Source of the DNA: Cribrihabitans_A pelagius
GTDB lineage: Bacteria > Pseudomonadota > Alphaproteobacteria > Rhodobacterales > Rhodobacteraceae
Assembly (NCBI RefSeq): GCF_048820915.1
Contig: NZ_JBMERR010000010.1
Span: forward strand, 62,001 to 126,000
Reading direction: 5' to 3'
DNA: 64,000 bases
Positions 7,019 to 14,750 of this stretch are shown piece after piece. Every line of letters starts with the position of its first letter. Within the stretch, counting starts at the first letter, position 1. Both the position numbers and the translations under genes were made by a program. Under the pieces are notes generated by a model, which saw only the letters and a list, made by a program, of their open reading frames with translations, was not told where the DNA came from and ran no database searches.

Positions 7019-7921
7019 TCAGTGCAGCCGACCCGCAGCGGGCGCCTCCGCTCCGTTCTTGTCCTGAAGCCGTGCCCAAGCGCGTATCAGCCCTTCCAGC
7101 GCCAGGGGTTCAGGCTCCGCCACGGTGAAGGGCAGCCCCTGCGCCTCAAGCGCTGTGGCATAAAGCGGCTGCAGCGGCCCCGCCGCGATCAGCGCCGCGT
7201 TCTGGCCCAGCCAATAGGGCTTCGCCGCCGCCAGCTCGGCACCCAGCAGCAGACCCCAGATCCGCCCCGCCGCATTCGCGGCCGGCAGCCGCCCCAGCGC
7301 CAGATCCGCCTGCGCTGCCGCCAGCCGGGCAGCCAGCATCTCGGGTTTGGCGATCCCGTCGGCCGCCGCTTCCTGCAGTGCCGCACGGTCCCAGGCGGCA
7401 TCCTCCGGCAGCCCGGCTTGCATCAGCGCCGCCTGCGCCAGCGCCGCGGTCAGGGCGCTCTGGAAGCTCACCGCCTCACGCGCGCTCGCCTGCACCCAGT
7501 GACTCACCGCCCCGGGCAGGCAGACGGCGCCATCCCACTCCGGGTTCAGGGCAAAGAAACCGGCCAGCCGGGTTTCCGCACCCTGCATCAGCCCGCCCGG
7601 CGTGCTCTGGCTGAGACCGGGGAGCGCATGCAGCCGTATCCCCTCCAGCTCACAGGCCACGGGTTCCAGGTCTCCGGGCGCGGCGGGCACGGCGCGCGGC
7701 GGCACCAGCCCGCCGCCGCTGAGGAGGAGCGGCGCGGTGCGGCCGCCGGGCAGATCTGCCAGCGCTGCCTGCACTTCGGCCGCAAGGGCCGCGGGGCCGG
7801 GATCTGCCAGCCGGCGCTGCATCGGCGCACCGGCGCGGCTGCCCTGCATCGGCCACAGGGTGAGTGCCTGGCCGTCGAGGCTGGCGGCGATCCACTCGGG
7901 GCGGGGGCTGTCTGCGGGCAT
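7019..7921 (-). CDS. 2-dehydro-3-deoxygalactonokinase (DgoK)-like protein, divergent
   Basis: 300 residues. The region MQGAETRLAGFFALNPEWDG then VCLPGAVSHWVQ resembles the DgoK signature (RGEETQ, then LPGTHSKW), where the protein phosphorylates 2-keto-3-deoxy sugar acids in a Leloir-independent galactose pathway. Here the threonine, serine and lysine of the LPGTHSKW motif are changed, so substrate or activity may differ. The start is fixed by AGGAGGAG just upstream (7923-7930). It is divergent from an AraC regulator 426 bp away, a common arrangement for catabolic genes; no KDPGal aldolase gene is next to it. A degenerate paralogue is possible. Confidence 0.6.
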   Translation of the reverse strand: MPADSPRPEWIAASLDGQALTLWPMQGSRAGAPMQRRLADPGPAALAAEVQAALADLPGGRTAPLLLSGGGLVPPRAVPAAPGDLEPVACELEGIRLHALPGLSQSTPGGLMQGAETRLAGFFALNPEWDGAVCLPGAVSHWVQASAREAVSFQSALTAALAQAALMQAGLPEDAAWDRAALQEAAADGIAKPEMLAARLAAAQADLALGRLPAANAAGRIWGLLLGAELAAAKPYWLGQNAALIAAGPLQPLYATALEAQGLPFTVAEPEPLALEGLIRAWARLQDKNGAEAPAAGRLH

Positions 7922-8135
7922 GTCTCCTCCTTTGGCGGCAAGGCCGGGCCTGTTTCGCATGCTGCGCCGGTTATGGCGGCGAATGCCGCCGCCGGCAAGC
8001 GGCGCGCCGGGGCGGAGCTGGAGGCACGCGCAGGGATGCGAAAAAGAACAGATGTTCGGCGGAAACCGGGCGCGGACGGCGTGCAGATGCCGTAAATATG
8101 TCTGGAATTGAAAAGCGGCTGACTGCATCCCGGCG

Positions 8136-8161
8136 CATTCCGCAGTATCATTCCATAGTAT
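8136..8161. promoter_or_regulatory. tandem 13-bp direct repeat, candidate AraC-type operator
   Basis: CATTCCGCAGTAT and CATTCCATAGTAT stand head to tail in the only AT-rich patch of the 426-bp divergent region 7922-8347. AraC-family dimers typically bind such direct repeats. The rest of that region has no gene. Confidence 0.4.
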
Positions 8162-8347
8162 TAAGGACGGCGCTCCCCTCCGGTTGCAACCTGCGGAGCA
8201 GGCAGGGCGGCGGCCGGGCGCGGAAACACCGCCAAACTGGATACGCCGGCGGCCCCGGCTGCCCGGACGTTCGCCCGCCGCGCCCCAAAGCCCGCGGCCG
8301 GTCCCCGGCCAGGCCCGCTCCAAACGGCGGCAGAAGGATCCGATGAG

Positions 8348-9493
8348 ATGCACGGCATTCCGGCACCCAGCAACGCAGTCTTTGCCCAGCAGGCCGCCCG
8401 CAGGCTGCTGGCAGAGGGCCATGCGCCCGCCGCGGTCTTCGAAGGCACCGGCTTCGGTCCCGCGCTTGCCGGGCAGGAAGCGCCCGCTGCCGATTTTGCC
8501 ACCATCGCGGCCTTCTTCGAGCACGCGGCAGAGTTGAGCGGCGACCGGTTGTTCGGCTTCCGCCTCGGCTGCGGGACAGACCTGCGCAGCGCCGGGCTTC
8601 TGGGTTACATCGCGCGCAGCGCCCCCACCGCCGGCGCCTTCCTGGAGGCCATCGGCCGCTACGCAGGCGTGCTGAGCGACGCACTGGAGCCCGACACGGC
8701 GCAACTGTGGCAGGACGGCATCTTTGCCTGGCGCTGCACCGCCGCCTCCGGTGCCGCCGGGCGGCACTATGCCGAGTGCCTGGCCGCCGCACTGCTCGCC
8801 GGGCTGCGCAGCGCGGCGCAGGCGCAGATTGCCCCGCGCGCGGCGCAGTTTGCCCACCCAAGAGTCCGCGGCGCCAGCGAAATTTCCGCCTGGTTCGGCG
8901 CCCCGGTGCGCTTTGGCGCCAGCTCCAGCCGCATGGTTTTCAGCCTCGCCGACCTGGCCCGGCCGCTGGCGACCGCGGATGCCATGCTGGAGCAGGTGCT
9001 GTGCACCTATGGCGACCAGATCCTGGCCAGCCGCCTGCCGCCCGCCGCAGGGCTGCGCAGCCAGGTGGAGCGGGCAGTGGCGGCGCGGCTCTCCGACGGG
9101 CCGGTCACGCTGGCCGCGGTGGCCGCCGATCTGGGGATGAGCCCGCGCAGCCTCTCCCGCAAGCTGGCGCTCTTGGGCACCAGCTATTTCACCATCGTCG
9201 AGGAGTTGCGCAAATCGCTCGCCTTGCGGTATCTGCGCGACAGCAGCCTGGGGCTGGCGGGGATTGCCTTTCTGCTCGGCTATGCCGGACTGGGCAGTTT
9301 CAACGATGCCTTCAAGCGCTGGACCGGCCGCAGCCCGGGCCAGTACCGTGCGGCGCTGCACTCAGGCGAAGATGCGGACGAGGCCGGCAGTTCAGGGAGC
9401 GGTTCAGCAAACGGCTCAGGGAGCGGTTCGGGCACCGCTTCCGGAGGCGGCACCGGCAGCGGCAGAGCGGCCGGCGCCGCGGCACCTGCCTGA
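8348..9493 (+). CDS. AraC family transcriptional regulator with Gly/Ser-rich tail
   Basis: 381 residues. Residues about 20-200 fit the arabinose-binding-like N-terminal domain of the OruR/GadX-type AraC proteins. Residues about 240-340 are the double helix-turn-helix (LAAVAADLGMSPRSLSRKL, then GIAFLLGYAGLGSFNDAFKR with the signature W-T-G-x-S-P). After the HTH the protein does not stop but adds about 40 residues made almost only of Gly, Ser, Ala and Thr. This tail is encoded by short repeats, including an exact 14-bp direct repeat TCAGGGAGCGGTTC at 9392 and 9416, and looks like recent slippage. It probably regulates the divergent DgoK-like gene or itself. Confidence 0.85.
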   Translation: MHGIPAPSNAVFAQQAARRLLAEGHAPAAVFEGTGFGPALAGQEAPAADFATIAAFFEHAAELSGDRLFGFRLGCGTDLRSAGLLGYIARSAPTAGAFLEAIGRYAGVLSDALEPDTAQLWQDGIFAWRCTAASGAAGRHYAECLAAALLAGLRSAAQAQIAPRAAQFAHPRVRGASEISAWFGAPVRFGASSSRMVFSLADLARPLATADAMLEQVLCTYGDQILASRLPPAAGLRSQVERAVAARLSDGPVTLAAVAADLGMSPRSLSRKLALLGTSYFTIVEELRKSLALRYLRDSSLGLAGIAFLLGYAGLGSFNDAFKRWTGRSPGQYRAALHSGEDADEAGSSGSGSANGSGSGSGTASGGGTGSGRAAGAAAPA

Positions 9494-9855
9494 TTCTTTG
9501 GCCATTGCGCGCGCCGGGCGGAAACAATATGCAGCCGCACCGCGGCAGTGTTTCCGGGAATCGGCGCGAAGTATCGGGATCATGCGTTTTTTCAGCCAGC
9601 ATTCAGGTTTTTACACCATTTTTCCTAAATTTGTCCTAAATTGAGCGAAGCGCCGCGAGGTGCGGCTGCGGGCATTGTGCCGCAGCCCGGTGAAGACGCA
9701 GGCGGTCCGCATTGGGGTGCGGCCGGTCTTGAGCCTGACAACCTGATTGGACTGACCCGGACTCTGCTGGCCCGGGACCAGTGATGTGAAATTGAGGCAT
9801 CCGCCCGGGGGGGCGGATATCCAGCCGTGTTGTGGCTGGGATCGGGGGTAGTGAA
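9494..9855 (+). promoter_or_regulatory. promoter/leader region of the exopolysaccharide genes
   Basis: No gene. An AT-rich box contains TCCTAAATT twice at 11-bp spacing (9623-9631 and 9634-9642). Downstream come two perfect 8-bp hairpins: GGCTGCGG/CCGCAGCC at 9664-9687 and ATCCGCCC/GGGCGGAT at 9799-9818, the latter about 40 bp before the exoY-like start. A structured, possibly regulated leader of about 200 nt is inferred. Confidence 0.45.
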
Positions 9856-10647
9856 ATGACACAGATGGTTCCCGGTGAGCCGGGGCTGGCGATGGCGCGC
9901 GCAGCGGCGCGGCTGGAGTGGTCCGGCAGTGCGGCGCAGCCTGGCAGGCAGGTCCCGCTGCGGCCGGTGGCGGCACCGGATGTCCGGGCCGCTCTTGCGC
10001 TGCCACCCGGTGCCGGGGAGAGCCTTGCGCCTTCCGCGGGCGGCTATTGCGCGGGCGGCAAGCGGATGTTCGACCTTTTGCTGGTGCTGCTCAGCCTGCC
10101 GCTGGCGCTGCCGCTGATCCTGGTTTGCGCCGCGGCGCTCTGGCTGGAGGGCGGGAGACCCTTCTATACGCAGCAGCGTCTGGGCCGCGGCGGCCGCGTC
10201 TTCCGAATCCTGAAGCTGCGCACGATGGTGCGCGACGCCGATACGCAGCTGCAGGCCTGGCTCGACCGCGACCCGGCGCTCAGGGCGGAATGGGACAGCA
10301 CCCAAAAACTGAAGAACGATCCCCGCATCACCCCGGTCGGCCGGCTGTTGCGGGTGACCTCGCTGGACGAGCTGCCGCAGCTGTGGAACGTCGTCACCGG
10401 CGAGATGAGCCTGGTCGGGCCGCGCCCGATGATGCCCTGCCAGCTGCCGCTTTATGGCGACGCGCGCGCCTACCTTGCGCTGCAGCCGGGGATCACCGGC
10501 CTGTGGCAGGTCTCGGCCCGCAACGAAAGCAGCTTTGCCAGCCGCGCCTGGGCCGATGCGGAATACCGCCGCGGGCTGTCGCTTGGCGGTGATCTGGCGC
10601 TGATCGGGCGCACCTTCGGCGTCGTGCTGAAGGGCACGGGATATTAA
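9856..10647 (+). CDS. ExoY-type undecaprenyl-phosphate glycosyl-1-phosphate transferase
   Basis: 263 residues. It should start repeat-unit assembly by moving a sugar-1-phosphate from a UDP-sugar to undecaprenyl phosphate at the inner membrane. After an unusual proline/alanine-rich N-terminal 70 residues comes one membrane anchor (MFDLLLVLLSLPLALPLILV). The bacterial sugar transferase domain follows, with KLRTM, TSLDELPQLWNV, SLVGPRP and PGITGLWQVSARN. It has no extra N-terminal membrane domain, so it is the short ExoY/PssY form, not WbaP. ATG 9856 is chosen after GGGGGTAG. It leads a run with the P-loop and Wzz-like genes. The sugar (galactose in ExoY) is not certain. Confidence 0.9.
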   Translation: MTQMVPGEPGLAMARAAARLEWSGSAAQPGRQVPLRPVAAPDVRAALALPPGAGESLAPSAGGYCAGGKRMFDLLLVLLSLPLALPLILVCAAALWLEGGRPFYTQQRLGRGGRVFRILKLRTMVRDADTQLQAWLDRDPALRAEWDSTQKLKNDPRITPVGRLLRVTSLDELPQLWNVVTGEMSLVGPRPMMPCQLPLYGDARAYLALQPGITGLWQVSARNESSFASRAWADAEYRRGLSLGGDLALIGRTFGVVLKGTGY

Positions 10648-10784
10648 CCGCTCAAGGCGTGCCCGGCTGCGGCTGCTGGAGGGCGGCAGCCCACTGTGGT
10701 AGGAGAGGGAGAGTGTTCATGATGCAGAGACCGGCACCTGCCGCGCCAGCAGCACAGCGCCTGCGGACGGGGGAAGGAGGGAGC

Positions 10785-11693
10785 ATGACAGACCATGGCT
10801 TCAAAGCCTTCCGCCGCCGCGGCCGGCCCGCGCCGGCCGAAAGGCCTCGCGGCGAATCCGCAGCTGCCGCTCTCCCGGCCGCCCGGTCCGGGCCTGCCCC
10901 TTCCGCACATCCTGCCGCCGCTGCATCGGCGGCGGAGCCGAAGCTGCCCGCGCCCCTGCCCGAACTCTGGGAGCGGATTCCCCATGCCGCATCGGCCGTG
11001 GCGCCCGGCGGCGGTTCACAGGGCGGCCCGCGCCTGCCGCTGGTCAGCCGGTTCCGCCAGGACCCCGCCGCCAAGGCCTTTGACCTTCTGCGCACCCGGC
11101 TCTTGCACACGCTGAAGGCGCGCGGCTGGCAGCGGGTGGCGGTCACCGCCCCCAAGGCGGGCTGCGGCACCACCTTTTCGGCCGTGAACCTCGCGCTCAG
11201 CCTCGCACGGGTGCCGGGCAGCCGCACCCTGCTGATGGACATGAACTTCCGCCGCCCCGGCCTGGCCGCGGCGCTGGGCATCGCACCGGAGGGGCGGGAG
11301 GCCCAAGGCTGGGACCAGGCTGCCTTTCTGGCCGGCCGCACCGCTGCCGAGGCCCATTTGCGCCGCCCGCTGCCGGGGCTCGCCGCCGGGCTCAACAGCC
11401 ACCCCGGGCTGGACGCGGCCGAAATTCTGCACGACAGCGCCTGCGCCGCCACCCTTGACAGGCTGATCGAGCGCAGCCGCGCCGATGTGGCGCTGTTCGA
11501 CCTGCCGCCGGTGCTGGAGCATGACGATGTCGCGGCCTTCCTGCCGCAGGTCGACGCGGTGCTGCTGATCTCGGACGGCACCAGCACCACCGCGGCCGAG
11601 CTGGCGGCCTGCGAGAAGATGCTGGCTGGCCACACCCAGCTGCTGGGTGTGGCCCTGAACCGGGCCCGCCGGGCCGCGGGGCCGATGGGCTGA
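10785..11693 (+). CDS. CpsD/ExoP-like P-loop protein of EPS export, Walker A lysine absent
   Basis: 302 residues. It resembles the cytoplasmic ATPase half of bacterial tyrosine kinases that pair with Wzz-like proteins in EPS chain-length control. The P-loop position reads PKAGCGTT (123-130), where GxxGxGKT/S is expected, so the catalytic lysine is a threonine. Walker A' is LLMDMNFR (149-156), and Walker B fits VALFDLPPVL. The C-terminus lacks the tyrosine cluster of true BY-kinases. The first 80 residues are low-complexity Ala/Pro. ATG 10785 has an excellent GGAAGGAGGGAGC leader. It sits 124 bp before the Wzz-like gene, its likely partner. Kinase activity is doubtful. Confidence 0.8.
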   Translation: MTDHGFKAFRRRGRPAPAERPRGESAAAALPAARSGPAPSAHPAAAASAAEPKLPAPLPELWERIPHAASAVAPGGGSQGGPRLPLVSRFRQDPAAKAFDLLRTRLLHTLKARGWQRVAVTAPKAGCGTTFSAVNLALSLARVPGSRTLLMDMNFRRPGLAAALGIAPEGREAQGWDQAAFLAGRTAAEAHLRRPLPGLAAGLNSHPGLDAAEILHDSACAATLDRLIERSRADVALFDLPPVLEHDDVAAFLPQVDAVLLISDGTSTTAAELAACEKMLAGHTQLLGVALNRARRAAGPMG

Positions 11694-11816
11694 CAGCCGC
11701 CGCCGTGCCGCTGTCATAGTTTTGCCCGCATGATATGGAATGGCTGAACGGGACAGCCGTGCCAGTGCCGGACGTTGGGGCAGGGACGGCAACACAGCGG
11801 AACAGAGACCGATACG

Positions 11817-13058
11817 ATGGGGCCGATATACTCACTGGGCGATTTTCTGGACATGCTGCGCCGCCGCGCCTTCACCGTCTTTGCGGTGTTTTTTGCCGGC
11901 TGCCTGTTCTCGCTCTGGGCCGCGGCGCGCCAGCCGCACTCCTATGAGACGTCCGAGGTGCTTCAAATCACCCAGCCGCAGATTGCCGACGGGCTGGCGA
12001 AATCCACCGTCGAAGGCTCCTCGGCCCGGCGCATGCAACTGATCGAGCAGCGCTTGATGGCGCGTGGCACGGTGCTGGAAATCATCGGGAAATTCGGCCT
12101 TTACGCGGATCAGGAAGCTCTTACGCCATCGCAGAAGGTGGCCCGCCTGCGCGACTCCGTCACCATCACCGGGCTTGCCGCCGCGCGCGAGGGCTTTGCC
12201 GATGACGGCACCATCTCGGTACTGACCATCACCGCCCGCCAGCCGTCGGCACTGGCCGCGCAGCAGGTTGCCAGCGAATTCGGCCGCCGCACGATTGAGC
12301 TTAGCGTGCAGTCGCGGATCAGCCAGGCCCGCGAAACGCTGAGCTTCTTCACCGAAAAAGAAGCCGCGCTCGCCCAGGAAATCGCCGCGCTCGAGGATGA
12401 GATCGCCGCCTACCGCAACCAGAACGACGTGACCCTGCCCGGCACCATCGAATTCCGCCGCGCCGAGATCGCCGCGATGAACGAAGGCCTGATGGAGATC
12501 GCCCGCGAGCGTATCGAGATCCAGCGCGCCGCAGATCAGGCCCAGACAAAGGAGCGCCCCGCCACCGCGCGGCGGATGCAGGCCGAGTACGCTCAGCAGC
12601 TGGAGACGCTGGCGGCGCAGGAGGCGCTGCTGACCGGGCGCAAGTCCGGGCTCGAAGCCTCGCTGGAGACCACTCCCGAGGTGGAGCGCCAGCTGGGCGC
12701 CTATGACCGGCGGCTGATGCAATTGCAGAACGAGCTCGGCCAGATGACCGCGCGCCGCAACGAGGCAGAGGTCGGCTTCAGGCTGGAGAGCGCGCGCCAG
12801 TCCGAGCGGCTCACCGTGATCGAACCGGCGCCGCTGCCCGACTACCCGGTGACCACCGCCCGCAAGAAGAAAGCGCTGATGGGGGCGGCGGCGAGCCTGC
12901 TGCTGGCGCTGCTGGCGGCGTTTCTCCTGGATCTCCGCCGGCCGGTGCTGCGCACGGCGGCGCAGATGGAGCGCGAGACGGGCCTGGCGCCGGTTGTTTC
13001 GATCCCGGTGATGGACACCAGCCCGCCGCGCCGGGGGCTGTTCCGGCGCCGCGCCTAG
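11817..13058 (+). CDS. Wzz/GumC-like polysaccharide chain-length determinant protein
   Basis: 413 residues with the standard architecture: N-terminal cytoplasmic MGPIYSLGDFLDMLRRR, a first membrane segment about 18-36, a long periplasmic part with heptad-rich helices (about 165-310, predicted coiled coil), then a second membrane segment about 353-372. The proline-rich approach to the second segment (APLPDYPVTTARKKK) is typical of Wzz proteins. The cytoplasmic tail is short and has no kinase domain, consistent with a separate P-loop partner upstream. I chose ATG 11817; the alternative start 14 codons upstream is not ATG and has no good ribosome-binding site. It converges with the flippase gene. 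Confidence 0.88.
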   Translation: MGPIYSLGDFLDMLRRRAFTVFAVFFAGCLFSLWAAARQPHSYETSEVLQITQPQIADGLAKSTVEGSSARRMQLIEQRLMARGTVLEIIGKFGLYADQEALTPSQKVARLRDSVTITGLAAAREGFADDGTISVLTITARQPSALAAQQVASEFGRRTIELSVQSRISQARETLSFFTEKEAALAQEIAALEDEIAAYRNQNDVTLPGTIEFRRAEIAAMNEGLMEIARERIEIQRAADQAQTKERPATARRMQAEYAQQLETLAAQEALLTGRKSGLEASLETTPEVERQLGAYDRRLMQLQNELGQMTARRNEAEVGFRLESARQSERLTVIEPAPLPDYPVTTARKKKALMGAAASLLLALLAAFLLDLRRPVLRTAAQMERETGLAPVVSIPVMDTSPPRRGLFRRRA

Positions 13059-13157
13059 AACTTGAACTTCCATCGCGGGCGGCAGTGCCCGGCTGGCAGG
13101 CCGGACCACCTTGCGCCGGGTTGAACAAGGCCGGTCCGATTTGGTCTCAGGGCCCCC

Positions 13158-14489
13158 TCAAGGCGCGCTCAGCGCCGCCGCCATCCGGGCAACCTCTGTC
13201 CAGTGCCACCCCAGCGCGGAGCCTCCCGCAAGCAGCGTGACCACCGCATAGCCCGCATCATGCAGCGGGTCCCAGACGTGATGCCGCCGCGCAAGGTGCA
13301 CCAGCACAGGATAGGCCACCAGCATCGCCAGCCCCAATGCCACGATCCCGCCCGCCAGCCCGAACAGCGCAACCCCTGTCAGAAACAGCCCCGTCTGCAA
13401 CACGGCCCGCGCGGCGGAGAAGACAAAGAACCCCCGGCTGTCGCCCGCCGCCAGCGCCGCCTGGTCATAGGTCATGGTGATCACCGCCGGCGCCAGCGCC
13501 AGCGCGATCAGCACGATCACCGGCCCGGCCTGCCGGTAGCGGTCATCGTAGAGCAGCTCCACCAGCCACGGCCCGCCCCAGGCCATCGCCAGCAGCAACG
13601 CCAGAATGCCGCCCGTCAGTCCCGCCCGCAGCTGCCTTTGGCGGCGCAGGTTGCCGGGCGCCGCCCGTGCGGGCCGGTCGCGGTAGACCGGGATCATCAG
13701 CCGCTGGTTCACCGCATGGCCCAGCAGCATCGGAAAGCTCGCCAGGAAATAGCCGATGTTGTAGATCCCCAGCACCTCGAGGGCGACGAATTTGCCCAGG
13801 ATCGCCCGGTCCCCCTGTGAGGTCAGGAACCAGAAGGCGGTCGAGAGGAAGATCCACTTGCCGAAATGCACCAGCTCCCGCGCCGCCGCGTTTTCCCAGC
13901 GCAGGCGGTTGCGTATCCCGGGCAGCCCGTAGTGGCAGAGCGCAAGCTTCGCCGCCGCCTGGATCACCCCGCCCAGCACCAGCGCCATGACCGAGCGGGT
14001 TGCCAGTGCCACGGCCACCATCGCTGCCAGCCCGATGGCCTGCGCGGCCAGTTCCAGCACGGTGACGCGCCCCGCCAGCAGATGCCGGTGTGCGGTTTCG
14101 ATCCGGGTTGGGTTGAACCCCGCGATTGCCAGCCCGGCGCCGGCAACCGGCAGGTAGACCATCAGATCCGGCGCGCCATAGAACTGCGCGGCAGGCCAGG
14201 CCAGCAGCACCGTCAGCGCCCAGAGACCAAAGCCGCGGATCACCTGCAAGGTCCAGGCGGTGTTCAGAAAGTCCGGATCGTCGCCACGCCTGTTCTGGGC
14301 AATCGACGGCCCGATCCCCACGTCCGAGAACAGCGACAGCCCCACCGTCACCACCGTGACCAGCGCCATCAGGCCAAAGGCCTCGGGGAACAGGATGCGC
14401 GTCAGGATCAGGTTGGAGGCCAGCCGCAGCGCCTGGCTGCCGCCATATCCGATCACCAGCCAGGAGGCCGAGCGCAGCACCCGCGCCAT
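13158..14489 (-). CDS. Wzx-like lipopolysaccharide/EPS flippase (polysaccharide transporter family)
   Basis: 443 residues, almost entirely hydrophobic with about 12 predicted membrane helices. The N-terminal ASNLILTRILFPEAFGLMAL region is characteristic of the MOP-superfamily polysaccharide transporters, which flip lipid-linked repeat units across the inner membrane. A GDRAILGKF segment in the middle is another familiar feature. I prefer ATG 14489 (MARVLR) because GCGAGGGG precedes it; ATG 14531 would add 14 residues. It is on the opposite strand from the other EPS genes at this end, convergent with the Wzz gene and divergent from the GT4 gene. Confidence 0.85.
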   Translation of the reverse strand: MARVLRSASWLVIGYGGSQALRLASNLILTRILFPEAFGLMALVTVVTVGLSLFSDVGIGPSIAQNRRGDDPDFLNTAWTLQVIRGFGLWALTVLLAWPAAQFYGAPDLMVYLPVAGAGLAIAGFNPTRIETAHRHLLAGRVTVLELAAQAIGLAAMVAVALATRSVMALVLGGVIQAAAKLALCHYGLPGIRNRLRWENAAARELVHFGKWIFLSTAFWFLTSQGDRAILGKFVALEVLGIYNIGYFLASFPMLLGHAVNQRLMIPVYRDRPARAAPGNLRRQRQLRAGLTGGILALLLAMAWGGPWLVELLYDDRYRQAGPVIVLIALALAPAVITMTYDQAALAAGDSRGFFVFSAARAVLQTGLFLTGVALFGLAGGIVALGLAMLVAYPVLVHLARRHHVWDPLHDAGYAVVTLLAGGSALGWHWTEVARMAAALSAP

Positions 14490-14642
14490 CAGCCCCTCGC
14501 CGTCCAAAAATAGCCTCGCTGCCCGCTGCATGGCCCTGCCTCTGCCCGTTGCTTGGCGCGAGGCTAGGGTGACGGGGCAGGGCCGTCAATCAAGCCCCGG
14601 GGAGTGGCGGCTGGTGCGGCCTGCGGTGGATACACTGGCGCA

Positions 14643-14669
14643 ACAATGCCGCTCCTGAGGCGGCATTGT
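14643..14669. promoter_or_regulatory. perfect 10-bp inverted repeat between flippase and GT4 genes
   Basis: ACAATGCCGC (14643-14652) and GCGGCATTGT (14660-14669) are exact reverse complements around a 7-nt loop. They lie in the divergent region 14490-14750, about 80 bp before the GT4 start. It could be an operator or a leader hairpin. Confidence 0.45.
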
Positions 14670-14750
14670 CCGCAGTGGGGCGGCGCTGCCTTCGCGCGGC
14701 TGGGCAAGCGCCCCGGCGCACGCTAACCTGCCGCCATTGCTGCTTTCCCG

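Noticed and set aside
10785..11693. Bona fide BY-kinase call (exoP/wzc kinase half)
   Set aside because: The Walker A lysine and the C-terminal tyrosine cluster are missing, so only a P-loop-like relation is supported.
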